Assembly: GCF_019969725.1 (NCBI RefSeq)
Contig: NZ_JAHXYW010000004.1
Location: 442,080 to 506,079 of the forward strand
DNA: 64,000 nucleotides
Reading direction: 5' to 3'
Source: Neobacillus bataviensis
GTDB taxonomy: Bacteria; Bacillota; Bacilli; Bacillales_B; DSM-18226
Shown: positions 54,514 to 63,873 of the stretch, in pieces
How the letters are laid out: every line of letters begins with the position of its first letter
Position numbering within the stretch: the stretch's first letter is position 1
Made by a program: the position numbers and the translations under genes
Notes under the pieces: model-generated
Database searches by the model: none
Seen by the model: only the letters and a program-made list of their open reading frames with translations
What the model was told of the DNA's origin: nothing

Positions 54514-54709
54514 CTGTTGATTGGAGCGGAAGGCGCGAGACTCCTCGAAAATGCTAACGCATTTCCTTCGTGCGTGGGTCGGATTCGAGGATGCAATTCA
54601 ATGTCCTGCGGGAGTACGGGGCAGGGGAGACCCCGCAGGCGCTTAAGCACTGAGGAGGCTCCCCGAACCGCCCTAAGGTGCGCGAAGTGCCTGGAGCGCA
54701 AATCAACAG
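54514..54709 (+). repeat. GC-rich structured intergenic repeat, copy 3, with internal insertion
   Basis: Bounded by CTGTTGATT and its exact complement AATCAACAG. The core matches copies 1 and 2 (CTGCGGGAGTACGGGGCAGG). Bases 54546-54607 (about 62) are absent from the other two copies and carry a CTCGAA/TTCGAG pair. It fills the gudB-ypdA gap apart from the terminator. Confidence 0.85.
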
Positions 54710-54754
54710 CCCAGTTTAACACAGCTAATGTATTTATTAAGGAGTGTACCTAAA

Positions 54755-55726
54755 GTGCAAATAGAAGACATAATCATTGTAGGCGGCGGACCTTGCGGCA
54801 TGGCAGCAGCTATTTCTCTTCAGGAGATTGGAAAAAAGCCATTAATAATAGAAAAAGGGAATGTAGTTAATTCCATTTATCATTATCCAACACATCAAAC
54901 CTTTTTTAGTACGAGTGAAAAATTAGAAATTGGAGATGTTCCCTTTTTAACAGATACCTATAAGCCGAAACGTAATCAGGCATTGGTCTATTATAGGGAG
55001 GTAGCTAAGCGGAAGCAGCTTCGTATAAACGCCTTCGAAAAGGTTATTGAAGTGGTAAAGAAAGATGATTTATTTCATATCAATACGGATAAAAACAGTT
55101 ACAGTGCTCGTTATGTCGTTGTTGCAACCGGTTATTACGATCATCCGAATTACATGAATGTCCCTGGAGAAGACTTATCTAAAGTTAAACATTACTTTAA
55201 AGAAGCCCATCCGTACTTTGATAAAGATGTGTGTGTTATAGGAGGAAAAAATTCTAGTGTAGATGCTGCATTGGAATTGGTGAAGGCAGGAGCGAGGGTG
55301 ACCGTACTTTATCGAGGAAAAGAATATTCTCCAAGTATTAAACCTTGGATTCTCCCGGAATTTGAAGCATTAGTTCGTACAGGGACAATATTAATGGAAT
55401 TTAATGCAAATGTTAAAGCTATAACGGAGGAGCAAGTTATATATAATAAAGTTGGAGTTGAAAAAACAATTAGCAACGATTTTGTTTTTGCGATGACAGG
55501 TTATCATCCCGATCATCAATTTTTAAAAACAATGGGCGTGAAAATTGATCCAGAATCTGGAAGACCGTTATTTAATCCTGAAACCATGGAGACAAATGTG
55601 GTGGGGATCTATATAGCGGGGGTAATTGCTGCCGGAAACAATGCGAATGAAATATTTATCGAAAATGGCAGGTTCCATGGTGGACAAATTGCGCACTCCA
55701 TCATAGAAAAAGAAGCTGAAGGGTGA
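54755..55726 (+). CDS. ypdA: Bacillithiol disulfide reductase YpdA
   Basis: About 323 residues, FAD/NAD(P)H pyridine-nucleotide oxidoreductase. FAD site IIVGGGPCGMAAAISLQ at the N-terminus, NADPH site VIGGKNSSVDAALEL near residue 165, C-terminal GVIAAGNNANEIFIENG. YpdA reduces bacillithiol disulfide; the lone Cys in GGGPCG is the conserved active cysteine. Start is GTG, 10 bases after AAGGAG. Next to gudB as in B. subtilis. Confidence 0.9.
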   Translation: MQIEDIIIVGGGPCGMAAAISLQEIGKKPLIIEKGNVVNSIYHYPTHQTFFSTSEKLEIGDVPFLTDTYKPKRNQALVYYREVAKRKQLRINAFEKVIEVVKKDDLFHINTDKNSYSARYVVVATGYYDHPNYMNVPGEDLSKVKHYFKEAHPYFDKDVCVIGGKNSSVDAALELVKAGARVTVLYRGKEYSPSIKPWILPEFEALVRTGTILMEFNANVKAITEEQVIYNKVGVEKTISNDFVFAMTGYHPDHQFLKTMGVKIDPESGRPLFNPETMETNVVGIYIAGVIAAGNNANEIFIENGRFHGGQIAHSIIEKEAEG

Positions 55727-55731
55727 TTGAG

Positions 55732-56691
55732 ATGATGAAAAAGGTTGTTTTATTAACAACTGGTGGAACAATCGCTAGTAAACCAAATAAGGATTCTGGA
55801 AAACTTGCTTCTGGTGCTCTTACCGGGGAAGAACTTGCTGCCATGTGTAATTTACCAAAAGACATTGAAGTCATCGTAGAATCTGTTTTTCAAAAAGCGA
55901 GCATTCATATTACATTTGAAGATCTTACTTCATTAAAAAACAAAATAGTGGACTATTTTAAAGATGAGACCGTCGCTGGTGTTGTAGTGACACACGGAAC
56001 GGATACGATGGAAGAGACTGCATATTTTCTTGATTTAACAATAAAAGACCATCGGCCTGTGGTGGTCACAGGCTCTCAACGTTCTCCTGAAGATTTAGGG
56101 AGCGATGTTTATATTAATTTACGACATGCCATTTACTCAGCCTGCTCCACTGACCTCCATGCTGCTGGGGCAGTTGTTGTCTTTAATGAAAGGATATTCG
56201 CTGCACGCTATGTAAAAAAAGAACATGCTTCTAATATACAAGGGTTTAATGCCTTTGGATTTGGATATCTTGGCATTATTGATAATGACCAAGTCCATGT
56301 CTTTCAAAAGCCGATTAAAAGAGAATATTATGAAATTCAGACTGAAATCCCTCAAGTTGAATTGATTAAATGCTATATTGGTGCAGATGGAAAATTCATT
56401 AAAGCAGCACGTGAAGCAGGGGTAAAAGGGATTGTTCTTGAAGGAGTCGGCCGCGGCCAGGTGGCTCCTCAAATGATGGAGGAAATTGAAAAGGCAATTA
56501 AGCAGGGAATTAAATTGGTCGTTACAACTAGCGCAGAAGAGGGTGCTGTTTACACTACTTATGATTATGAAGGCAGTGCTTATGATCTCTATAAAAAAGG
56601 TGTAATTTTAGGAAGTGACAATGATTCTAAAAAGGCTAGAATCAAATTGGCTGTGGCCCTTGCAAGCGGCTTGGAAAAAATAACCTTTTAA
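55732..56691 (+). CDS. ansA: L-asparaginase
   Basis: About 319 residues. The two nucleophile regions are LLTTGGTIAS (Thr) and VVTHGTDTMEETAYFLD (Thr-Asp), with VVVTGSQR between. It hydrolyses asparagine to aspartate and ammonia; no signal peptide is seen, so it is cytosolic. Two adjacent ATG codons are possible. It begins 5 bases after the ypdA stop, suggesting co-transcription. The gene symbol is assigned by family, not by locus. Confidence 0.85.
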   Translation: MMKKVVLLTTGGTIASKPNKDSGKLASGALTGEELAAMCNLPKDIEVIVESVFQKASIHITFEDLTSLKNKIVDYFKDETVAGVVVTHGTDTMEETAYFLDLTIKDHRPVVVTGSQRSPEDLGSDVYINLRHAIYSACSTDLHAAGAVVVFNERIFAARYVKKEHASNIQGFNAFGFGYLGIIDNDQVHVFQKPIKREYYEIQTEIPQVELIKCYIGADGKFIKAAREAGVKGIVLEGVGRGQVAPQMMEEIEKAIKQGIKLVVTTSAEEGAVYTTYDYEGSAYDLYKKGVILGSDNDSKKARIKLAVALASGLEKITF

Positions 56692-56793
56692 ATGATTAGA
56701 CAATCCTTCTAAATAAAGTGGAAGGAAACTATCATTTTCTTTATTTTGTTTCCATGTTACGATTAAGAAAACGGATTGGAAAAGAGGTTCAAC

Positions 56794-57483
56794 ATGCTGG
56801 GGATATTATCTGCCGGGATTGCCCCCGGACTGGCCTTACTTAGTTATTTTTATTTAAAAGATGAATATGAGCCAGAGCCAATTTCATTTGTATTTCGGAC
56901 ATTTTTGTACGGTGCTTTATTGGTGTTTCCGATTATGTTTATTCAGCATGTTCTTGAAACTGAAAATCTGCTTCAATCCCACTTGTTCGATGCATTTCTA
57001 AACACCGGTCTTCTGGAGGAATTTTTTAAGTGGTTTATCCTTTTTTATGCTATCTACCAGCATGTTGAGTTTGATGAGCCATTCGATGGAATTGTATATG
57101 CCGTTTCCGTTTCTCTTGGTTTTGCGACAGTGGAAAATATTTTTTATCTAGTTGCAAATGGGATTGAACATGCGATGACTAGAGCATTATTGCCAGTATC
57201 AAGTCATGCATTGTTTGGGGTTATAATGGGTTTTTATCTTGGAAAGGCGAAGTTCACGGATGGAAACAAAGCAAAGTGGATTTTCCTTTCGCTTCTACTG
57301 CCTTTCATTCTCCATGGATTCTATGATTTTATTTTAATTTCACAAGAACATTGGCTGTTTATTATTTTTCCGTTTATGATTTTTCTTTGGTGGTTTGGCT
57401 TAAGAAAAGTGAAAAAAGCTAAGATATTGAGTGCCAAACATTTAAAAAAACAGTATCCAGTTCAAAAAACTCTTCATTCCTGA
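56794..57483 (+). CDS. prsW: Intramembrane protease PrsW
   Basis: 229 residues, about seven or eight membrane spans. The motifs of the family are present: [10 protein letters not shown] (EExxK), [10 protein letters not shown] and [10 protein letters not shown]. PrsW makes the site-1 cut in anti-sigma-W RsiW in B. subtilis. The ATG follows AAGAGG at 6 bases; a TTG upstream includes this site. Position before sleB matches B. subtilis. Confidence 0.92.
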   Translation: MLGILSAGIAPGLALLSYFYLKDEYEPEPISFVFRTFLYGALLVFPIMFIQHVLETENLLQSHLFDAFLNTGLLEEFFKWFILFYAIYQHVEFDEPFDGIVYAVSVSLGFATVENIFYLVANGIEHAMTRALLPVSSHALFGVIMGFYLGKAKFTDGNKAKWIFLSLLLPFILHGFYDFILISQEHWLFIIFPFMIFLWWFGLRKVKKAKILSAKHLKKQYPVQKTLHS

Positions 57484-57498
57484 TGAAGGGTTTTTTTA
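57466..57498 (+). terminator. Terminator at the prsW 3' end
   Basis: AAACTCTTCAT pairs with ATGAAGGGTTT, then T-run; overlaps the prsW stop. Confidence 0.8.
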
Positions 57499-57573
57499 TT
57501 TTTGGAATAAAAACACCAATTAGACAAAAAATAGGGTTACTGCAAAAAGATTTACAACGGGGGTTATTATTCC

Positions 57574-58479
57574 ATGCATATGAAAAACATCCTAATAAAG
57601 TCTTTCATTTTAATTTCTGTTTTCATTATGCCTCTGTCATTGGTAAATCCTGATGGGGCGTATGCATTTTCCAGACAAGTAATCCAAAAGGGAGCTGTTG
57701 GAGAAGATGTTATTGAACTTCAGGCAAGGCTCCAGTATTTAGGCTTTTATAATGGTCAAATTGACGGAGTTTTTGGATGGAGTACCTATTGGGCCTTGCG
57801 AAATTTCCAATATGAATTCAGTTTGCCAATTGATGGGTTAGCAGGAACAACAACTAAGAATAAACTGGCAAAAGCATCCAAGTATAATGAGTATTTTGTT
57901 AAAACCAATTTAAATAAGGGAAGAAAATTTACTCATTATGGAGGAGCAGACCAAAGCAAACAAGTAGCTCCGAGTAAAAAAGCACCAACTAATAACACAC
58001 AAACTAATAAAGCAGCACCAAAAACAACACCAAAGGCGGCTCCAAAAGCTGCACCTAAAAATGGAACAGCAACACCAAAAGCAGCACCAAAGAAGCCGAC
58101 AGCTGCCAATACTCCTAATGGTTTTTCACAAAATGATATTCGACTAATGGCGAATGCGGTCCATGGGGAGTCAAGGGGCGAGCCATATATTGGCCAGGTT
58201 GCAGTCGCTGCTGTCATCTTAAATAGAGTACATAGTGCAAATTTCCCAAATACAGTATCGGGAGTAATTTTTGAACCGGGAGCTTTTACTGCTGTTGCGG
58301 ATGGGCAAATTTGGCTTACACCTAATGAATCTTCAAAGAAAGCGGTCATCGATGCCATTAATGGCTGGGATCCTACAGGTGAAGCACTATATTATTTTAA
58401 CCCTGCTACCGCAACAAGTGGATGGATTTGGGGCAGGCCGCAAATCAAACGAATTGGAAAGCATATTTTTTGCAAGTAG
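57574..58479 (+). CDS. sleB: Spore cortex-lytic enzyme SleB
   Basis: 301 residues. Signal peptide (1-30, ending GAYAFS), peptidoglycan-binding domain (GEDVIELQARLQYLGFYNG, about 40-95), a linker rich in Ala, Pro, Lys and Thr (about 128-182), and a C-terminal SleB hydrolase domain with LMANAVHGESRGEPYIGQVAV carrying the catalytic Glu. It is a lytic transglycosylase that degrades cortex in germination. ypeB follows after 14 bases and stabilises it. Confidence 0.94.
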   Translation: MHMKNILIKSFILISVFIMPLSLVNPDGAYAFSRQVIQKGAVGEDVIELQARLQYLGFYNGQIDGVFGWSTYWALRNFQYEFSLPIDGLAGTTTKNKLAKASKYNEYFVKTNLNKGRKFTHYGGADQSKQVAPSKKAPTNNTQTNKAAPKTTPKAAPKAAPKNGTATPKAAPKKPTAANTPNGFSQNDIRLMANAVHGESRGEPYIGQVAVAAVILNRVHSANFPNTVSGVIFEPGAFTAVADGQIWLTPNESSKKAVIDAINGWDPTGEALYYFNPATATSGWIWGRPQIKRIGKHIFCK

Positions 58480-58493
58480 AGAGGTGAGTAAAA

Positions 58494-59843
58494 TTGATAA
58501 GAGGTATATTAATAGGTGTCCTTGCAGTCGGTGTTGCCGGAACAGCTTACTGGGGTTATCAGGAGCACCAAGAAAAAAATGCGATTCTGTTAAATGCTGA
58601 AAATAACTATCAGCGGGCATTCCATGATCTTTCCTATCAAATGGATTTATTACACGATAAAATTGGGACAACATTGGCAATGAACTCAAGGCATTCCCTG
58701 TCACCATCATTAACGGAAGTATGGAGAATCACATCAGAAGCACATAGTGATGTCGGGCAGCTGCCATTAACATTATTGCCTTTTAACAAAACAGAAGAGT
58801 TTTTAGCGAATATAGGTAACTTTAGCTATCGAACAGCCGTAAGAGATTTGGATAAGGAACCATTGTCTGATAAAGAGTATGAAAACTTAAAGGTTCTTTA
58901 TAAACAGTCGGGCGACATTCAGAATGAACTTCGAAATGTTCAGCATATGGTTTTAAAAAATAACTTGCGCTGGATGGATGTTGAGCTGGCGCTTGCTTCT
59001 GGAAAAGAGCAAACCGACAATACCATAATTGATGGTTTTAAAACCGTGGAGAAAACTGTGACTGGTTTTGATGAAACCAATCAAGGACCAACAACAGTGA
59101 ACTTTCAAAAAAAGGATGAAAATTACAAAAAGATACAAGGAAAAACTATTTCACGTAAGGAAGCAGTTACTATTGCCAAAAAATATATGAATTTTGATGG
59201 AAATGCCAAAGTTAAAGTAACAGAAAACGGCAAAGGGTCAGATTATGGCTTTTACAGTGTGTCCATGAAAAATCCAGATTCCGGTCAGGAAGCAAGTATG
59301 GATATTACTAAAAAAGCTGGACATCCCATTTGGTTTATCAACAACCGCGATATTAAGAAACAGGTTTTAAGTTTAAATGACGCTACCAATAAGGCACAAA
59401 ACTTTTTAAAGGAAACGGGCTTTAAAGACTTGGAGCTTTTTGAAAGCACGCAATACGATAATATAGGTGTTTTCAATTTTGTTACGAGTATCAATGGGCT
59501 AAGGATTTACCCTGAATCCGTTAAAGTGAAGGTAGCTCTTGATAACGGGGACATCATGGGTGTTTCTGCTGAGGATTATTTAAAATCCTTCCAAACTAGA
59601 AAAATCGATAAACCGGCAATTTCACTACAACAAGCACGTACTAAAGTAAATCCGAAATTAAAGGTGATGGAAGATAGGCAGGCCGTAATTCTAAACGATC
59701 TCAATGAAGAAGTGACATGTTATGAGTTTCTTGGAACAATCGGCAGTGATACCTTCCGTATCTTTATTAATGCAAAAGATGGTAAAGAAGAAAAAGTGGA
59801 AAAACTGAAAAATGCCGAAGCAATATATGAAGATGTGTTATAA
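58494..59843 (+). CDS. ypeB: Germination protein YpeB
   Basis: 449 residues. N-terminal anchor (residues 2-20), a helical middle and C-terminal PepSY repeats (about 215-440: ISRKEAVTIAKKYMNFDGNAK, then LNDATNKAQNFLKETGFKD). It is needed for SleB localisation and stability in the spore inner membrane. Start TTG, 7 bases after GAGGTG. Second gene of the sleB-ypeB operon. Confidence 0.92.
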   Translation: MIRGILIGVLAVGVAGTAYWGYQEHQEKNAILLNAENNYQRAFHDLSYQMDLLHDKIGTTLAMNSRHSLSPSLTEVWRITSEAHSDVGQLPLTLLPFNKTEEFLANIGNFSYRTAVRDLDKEPLSDKEYENLKVLYKQSGDIQNELRNVQHMVLKNNLRWMDVELALASGKEQTDNTIIDGFKTVEKTVTGFDETNQGPTTVNFQKKDENYKKIQGKTISRKEAVTIAKKYMNFDGNAKVKVTENGKGSDYGFYSVSMKNPDSGQEASMDITKKAGHPIWFINNRDIKKQVLSLNDATNKAQNFLKETGFKDLELFESTQYDNIGVFNFVTSINGLRIYPESVKVKVALDNGDIMGVSAEDYLKSFQTRKIDKPAISLQQARTKVNPKLKVMEDRQAVILNDLNEEVTCYEFLGTIGSDTFRIFINAKDGKEEKVEKLKNAEAIYEDVL

Positions 59844-59870
59844 GGATAAGCAGACGCTTATCCTTTTTTT
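59842..59870 (+). terminator. Terminator after ypeB
   Basis: AAGGATAAG with its complement around CAGACG, then TTTTTTT. Confidence 0.9.
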
Positions 59871-59932
59871 AATAGAATAAAAAAAATTATCAAATCCAAT
59901 AATAGGGGTAACTTGAAGTTGGAGTGGTGGTA

Positions 59933-60115
59933 TTGGAAAAAATAGAAAGAATTTTAGCCAAGATAATTATTATTCAATTTTTATTTCTGTTCCTTTCACA
60001 ACTAATATTTCATCAATTCGATGCCCTTCCGCAAATTAAACAATTAACAAAATATGAAGGTGTAAATGAGAATACCTTTACAGAAATTATTCAAACCTTC
60101 CAAGGGCAAAAATAA
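59933..60115 (+). CDS. ypfB: YpfB family small membrane protein (DUF5359)
   Basis: About 60 residues, with one hydrophobic span (LAKIIIIQFLFLFLSQLIF, residues 7-25) and a polar tail (LTKYEGVNENTFTE). It matches YpfB in size and layout. Start TTG, 8 bases after GGAG. In B. subtilis ypfA (motI/dgrA) lies between ypeB and ypfB; here only about 90 bases separate them, so that gene is missing. The function is unknown. Confidence 0.75.
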   Translation: MEKIERILAKIIIIQFLFLFLSQLIFHQFDALPQIKQLTKYEGVNENTFTEIIQTFQGQK

Positions 60116-60142
60116 AAGCAGGGAAACCTGCTTTATTTTTAT
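60112..60142 (+). terminator. Terminator after ypfB
   Basis: AAAAGCAGG with its complement around GAAA, then TTATTTTT. Confidence 0.8.
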
Positions 60143-60239
60143 GAATTTAAATAGTAAAAAAAAGAAGCATTTCTTTATCTTATGGTAAAATAAAAGGAAG
60201 ACAGCTTATGAGAAATCATGATTGCAATTAGGAGGATTT

Positions 60240-60914
60240 ATGAACAAGAAACTATCTATCGCAATTGACGGCCCTGCTGCAGCTGGGAAGAGTACTGTAG
60301 CTAAAATTGTTGCTGAAAAATTAGGTTATATATATATCGATACTGGTGCGATGTACAGGGCATTAACATATAAAGCAATTGCAAACAATCTTAATCTTGA
60401 AGAAGAGGATACTTTACTAAAAATGCTTTTGTCGACGAGTATCGAGCTTTTTCCTTCAGAACGAGGACAATTAGTATTTTTAGACAATCAGGATGTAACG
60501 GATGAGATACGTTCTTCAGAAGTAACAAATTCCGTTTCTATCGTTGCAAAACATCAACTAGTTCGTGAAGAAATGGTAAAAAGGCAGCAAGCCTTTGCAA
60601 TCGATGGCGGCGTTGTCATGGATGGACGTGACATCGGGACCCATGTTCTGCCAAATGCTGAAGTAAAAGTGTTCTTGCTGGCTAGTGTAGATGAAAGAGC
60701 AGAGAGGCGGCATCAGGAGAACCTTCAAAAGGGTTTTCTATCAAATTTAGATCAATTAAAAGAAGAAATTGCACGTAGAGATAAAATCGACTCAGAAAGA
60801 GAAATTGCCCCTTTGAAAAAAGCCGATGATGCAATTGAAATCGACACAACCTCTTTGGCGATTCCTGAAGTTGTAGAAAAAATTATGGCTCTGGTGCACG
60901 AAAGGGTTGGATAA
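60240..60914 (+). CDS. cmk: Cytidylate kinase
   Basis: 224 residues, NMP kinase fold. P-loop [44 protein letters not shown] and the lid arginines in ERAERRHQE are all present. It phosphorylates CMP and dCMP. TAGGAGG precedes the ATG; an in-frame start six codons upstream is part of the ribosome-site region. plsC follows at once. Confidence 0.95.
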   Translation: MNKKLSIAIDGPAAAGKSTVAKIVAEKLGYIYIDTGAMYRALTYKAIANNLNLEEEDTLLKMLLSTSIELFPSERGQLVFLDNQDVTDEIRSSEVTNSVSIVAKHQLVREEMVKRQQAFAIDGGVVMDGRDIGTHVLPNAEVKVFLLASVDERAERRHQENLQKGFLSNLDQLKEEIARRDKIDSEREIAPLKKADDAIEIDTTSLAIPEVVEKIMALVHERVG

Positions 60915-60916
60915 GT

Positions 60917-61498
60917 GTGACTTTTTATTCTTTTGCAAGATCAGTTGCATATGGGATTTTTAAACCATGGTACAGGATTGAGGCCCTAGGAGTAGAAAAT
61001 ATCCCAAAGGATGGCGGGGTCCTTCTTTGCTGCAATCATATTAATAATTTTGACCCGATTGTATTGGGAATCATGGCTCCTCGTCCTGTCCACTATATGG
61101 CGAAGGAAGAGTTATTTCGAGTCCCTGTGTTAGGTGAAATTGTTCGGAAATGTAATGCCTTTCCAGTAAAAAGAGGAATGAGCGATCGAGAAGCATTAAG
61201 AAAAGGATTAGGTATTTTAAAGGATGGACAAGTATTGGGTCTTTTTCCTGAAGGAACTAGAAGTAAAACTGGTGAATTAGGGAAGGGGTTAGCCGGAGCC
61301 GGCTTTTTTGCCTTAAAGACTGATTCCGCTGTAGTTCCTTGTGCAATTATTGGTCCGTATAAAAGCTTACGAAAGCTAAGAGTCGTTTATGGAAAACCAA
61401 TTGCAATGGATGAAGCCAGAAACACAAAGGCTTCTGCTGAACAGGTTACTGAATTAATTATGTCAGAAATTCATAAACTGATAAAAGAGCACCAATAG
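60917..61498 (+). CDS. plsC: 1-acyl-sn-glycerol-3-phosphate acyltransferase
   Basis: 193 residues, PlsC/AGPAT family. Motif I NHINNFDPI (Hx4D), motif III FPEGTRSKTGELG and the basic VPVLGEIVRKCNAFPVKRG segment are intact. It acylates lysophosphatidate to phosphatidate at the membrane. Start GTG follows the cmk stop by 2 bases, so it is coupled to cmk. Confidence 0.93.
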   Translation: MTFYSFARSVAYGIFKPWYRIEALGVENIPKDGGVLLCCNHINNFDPIVLGIMAPRPVHYMAKEELFRVPVLGEIVRKCNAFPVKRGMSDREALRKGLGILKDGQVLGLFPEGTRSKTGELGKGLAGAGFFALKTDSAVVPCAIIGPYKSLRKLRVVYGKPIAMDEARNTKASAEQVTELIMSEIHKLIKEHQ

Positions 61499-61650
61499 GT
61501 ATTGCTTGACAAAAAAGACTATTTGTAAGAAGTTTATAAAAAGAGATTTTTTTTGAAAATTCACATGGTTTATTATATGTGGTGTATACTGTGTGGTATC
61601 CACCGAATCATATATAGATTTTGCAGTTAATGGATTAAGGAGGAATACAT

Positions 61651-62790
61651 ATGTCGGAAGAATTAAATCAAGTAGAAGTGAAAAGCTTTGAAGTTGGGGA
61701 CAAAGTAACAGGACAAGTAACTAAAGTTGAAGAAAAGCAGGTATATGTCGACATTCAAGATAGTAAACTTGATGGGATCATCCCTATTAGTGAGCTTTCC
61801 AGCCTTCATATTGAAAAAGCATCTGATGCTGTCCAGGAAGGTAATACTCTTGAATTAGAGGTCTTAAAGGTGGAAGAAGAAGCATTAATACTATCAAAAA
61901 AGAAAGTTGATGCTTTAAAAGCATGGGATAGCTTAGAAAAGCAATTCCAAAGCGGCGAAGTAATTGAAACAGAAGTTAAGGATGTTGTAAAAGGCGGTCT
62001 TGTTGTAGACCTTGGAGTCCGCGGTTTTGTTCCTGCATCCTTAGTTGAAGCTTATTTTGTAGAAGATTTCTCTGATTATAAAGGCCGCAAGCTTACGTTT
62101 AAAATTGTAGAACTTGATAAGGAAAAGAACCGTTTGATTCTTTCCCACCGTGCTGTTGTGGAGGAAGAAAAAGGTAAACAAAAACAAAATCGTTTAGGTG
62201 CCCTTCAGGTTGGCCAAATTATTGATGGAACAGTTCAAAGAATTACCGATTTTGGTGCTTTTGTAGACATTGGCGGAATAGATGGTCTTGTTCATATTTC
62301 CCAATTATCCTATGAACATGTTGGTAAACCGACAGATGTTGTTCATGAAGGTCAAAAAGTCCAAGTTAAAGTTCTTAGCGTTGATCGCGATAATGAAAGA
62401 ATTTCATTGTCTATTAAAGAAACTCTTCCTGGACCATGGTCAAATATTAATGAAAAAGCTCCAAAAGGCAGTGTTTTAACTGGTACAGTCAAAAGATTAG
62501 TTTCTTATGGTGCCTTTGTAGAAGTATTTCCAGGTGTAGAAGGCCTTGTTCATATCTCCCAAATTGCTCATAAGCACATTGGCACACCTCATGAAGTACT
62601 AAAAGAAGGACAAGAAGTAAAGGTTAAGGTTCTTGAAACTAATGAACAGGATCAACGTCTATCTTTAAGTATTAAAGAACTTCTTGAAAAGGAAGTTGAG
62701 GAAAACCTTGATTATGAGCTTCCTGAAGAGTCAAAAGGATTTCAACTTGGTGAAGTCATTGGCGATAAATTAAAGAATCTAAGAAAATAA
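61651..62790 (+). CDS. ypfD: Ribosomal protein S1 homologue YpfD
   Basis: 379 residues with four S1 RNA-binding repeats (about 15-83, 101-166, 187-255 and 272-341), for example GAFVDIGGIDGLVHISQLS and GAFVEVFPGVEGLVHISQIA. E. coli S1 has six. In low-GC Gram-positives the protein binds RNA but is only loosely tied to the ribosome. TAAGGAGG precedes the ATG. Often annotated rpsA. Confidence 0.92.
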   Translation: MSEELNQVEVKSFEVGDKVTGQVTKVEEKQVYVDIQDSKLDGIIPISELSSLHIEKASDAVQEGNTLELEVLKVEEEALILSKKKVDALKAWDSLEKQFQSGEVIETEVKDVVKGGLVVDLGVRGFVPASLVEAYFVEDFSDYKGRKLTFKIVELDKEKNRLILSHRAVVEEEKGKQKQNRLGALQVGQIIDGTVQRITDFGAFVDIGGIDGLVHISQLSYEHVGKPTDVVHEGQKVQVKVLSVDRDNERISLSIKETLPGPWSNINEKAPKGSVLTGTVKRLVSYGAFVEVFPGVEGLVHISQIAHKHIGTPHEVLKEGQEVKVKVLETNEQDQRLSLSIKELLEKEVEENLDYELPEESKGFQLGEVIGDKLKNLRK

Positions 62791-62802
62791 TGGTGATAAG
62801 AA

Positions 62803-63858
62803 GTGTCTAGATCTGAACGTAAATGGGACCACATTCGTTTTGCCCTCGAAAATGGGCAAGACCGTTCATCCGCTTTTGAAAATATTAAGTTTATTCACCA
62901 AAGCTTACCGAATATTAATGTGCTCGATGTTCGATTAGACCACTCAATTGGCGAACTTTATTTAAGTTCGCCAATTTTTATCAATGCCATGACAGGCGGC
63001 GGCGGAGAAAAAACCTATCGAATAAATAAAGAGCTGGCAATGGTAGCGAAATATTCAGGGCTTGCCATGGCTGTTGGTTCCCAGATGGCTGCGTTAAAGG
63101 ATAAAACGCAAAAATATACATATGAAATAGTCCGAAAGGAAAATCCTGACGGTGTTCTCATTGCCAATTTGGGAAGTGAAGCGACACCAGATGAAGCGAA
63201 AGCTGCCATTGACATGATCGAAGCAAATGCTATCCAAATTCACCTAAATGTGATTCAAGAGCTTACGATGCCTGAGGGGGACCGTGACTTTACGGGTGCT
63301 TTAAAAAGAATTGAAGCGATTGTAAAGAACGTAGAAGTTCCGGTTGTTGTAAAAGAGGTAGGATTTGGAATGTCGATGGAAACAGTAAGAACTCTTAAAT
63401 CAGTGGGTGTAACAGTGGTCGATGTTGGCGGCTTTGGTGGAACGAATTTTGCAGAAATAGAAAACAGGCGCAGGGAAAAATCACTATCCTTCTTTTCAGA
63501 TTGGGGCATTCCTACCCCCATTTCCATTATTGAAGCATCATCAGTATCGAATGATATTTCCATCATTGGTTCTGGGGGATTTAGTAACGGGATTGAGATG
63601 GTAAAGGGCTTAGCCATAGGAGCCGATGCGATTGGAATTGCAGGTTATTTCTTACGAATTCTTGTTGACCAAGGAGTAGATTCCTTAATAGGTGAAATCG
63701 AAACTCTTCATAAAGAAATGATAATGATAATGACAGCCCTAGGGGCAAGGACAATTGCTGATTTAAAGAGAATTCCTCTTATCATCACTGGTGAAACCTG
63801 CCATTGGTTAAATCAAAGAGGAATAGATACAAGAACATTTGGCCAAAGGACCATTTAA
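62803..63858 (+). CDS. fni: Type 2 isopentenyl-diphosphate delta-isomerase
   Basis: 351 residues, FMN-dependent IDI-2. [17 protein letters not shown] near residue 65, [17 protein letters not shown] (catalytic Gln/Glu and metal site), the flavin loop [18 protein letters not shown] and [13 protein letters not shown]. It isomerises IPP to DMAPP. Start GTG after GGTGATAAG. It follows ypfD by 12 bases. The insertion sequence begins 16 bases after its stop, and no native terminator is seen. Confidence 0.93.
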   Translation: MSRSERKWDHIRFALENGQDRSSAFENIKFIHQSLPNINVLDVRLDHSIGELYLSSPIFINAMTGGGGEKTYRINKELAMVAKYSGLAMAVGSQMAALKDKTQKYTYEIVRKENPDGVLIANLGSEATPDEAKAAIDMIEANAIQIHLNVIQELTMPEGDRDFTGALKRIEAIVKNVEVPVVVKEVGFGMSMETVRTLKSVGVTVVDVGGFGGTNFAEIENRRREKSLSFFSDWGIPTPISIIEASSVSNDISIIGSGGFSNGIEMVKGLAIGADAIGIAGYFLRILVDQGVDSLIGEIETLHKEMIMIMTALGARTIADLKRIPLIITGETCHWLNQRGIDTRTFGQRTI

Positions 63859-63873
63859 AAAGCTCTCGCAACC

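Noticed and set aside
54484..54753. Plus-strand open frame through repeat copy 3
   Set aside because: It is repeat sequence with a copy-specific insertion; no family resemblance, and it ends just before the ypdA ribosome site.
57936..58358. Minus-strand open frame opposite the sleB linker
   Set aside because: Low-complexity antisense of the Ala/Pro/Lys tract.
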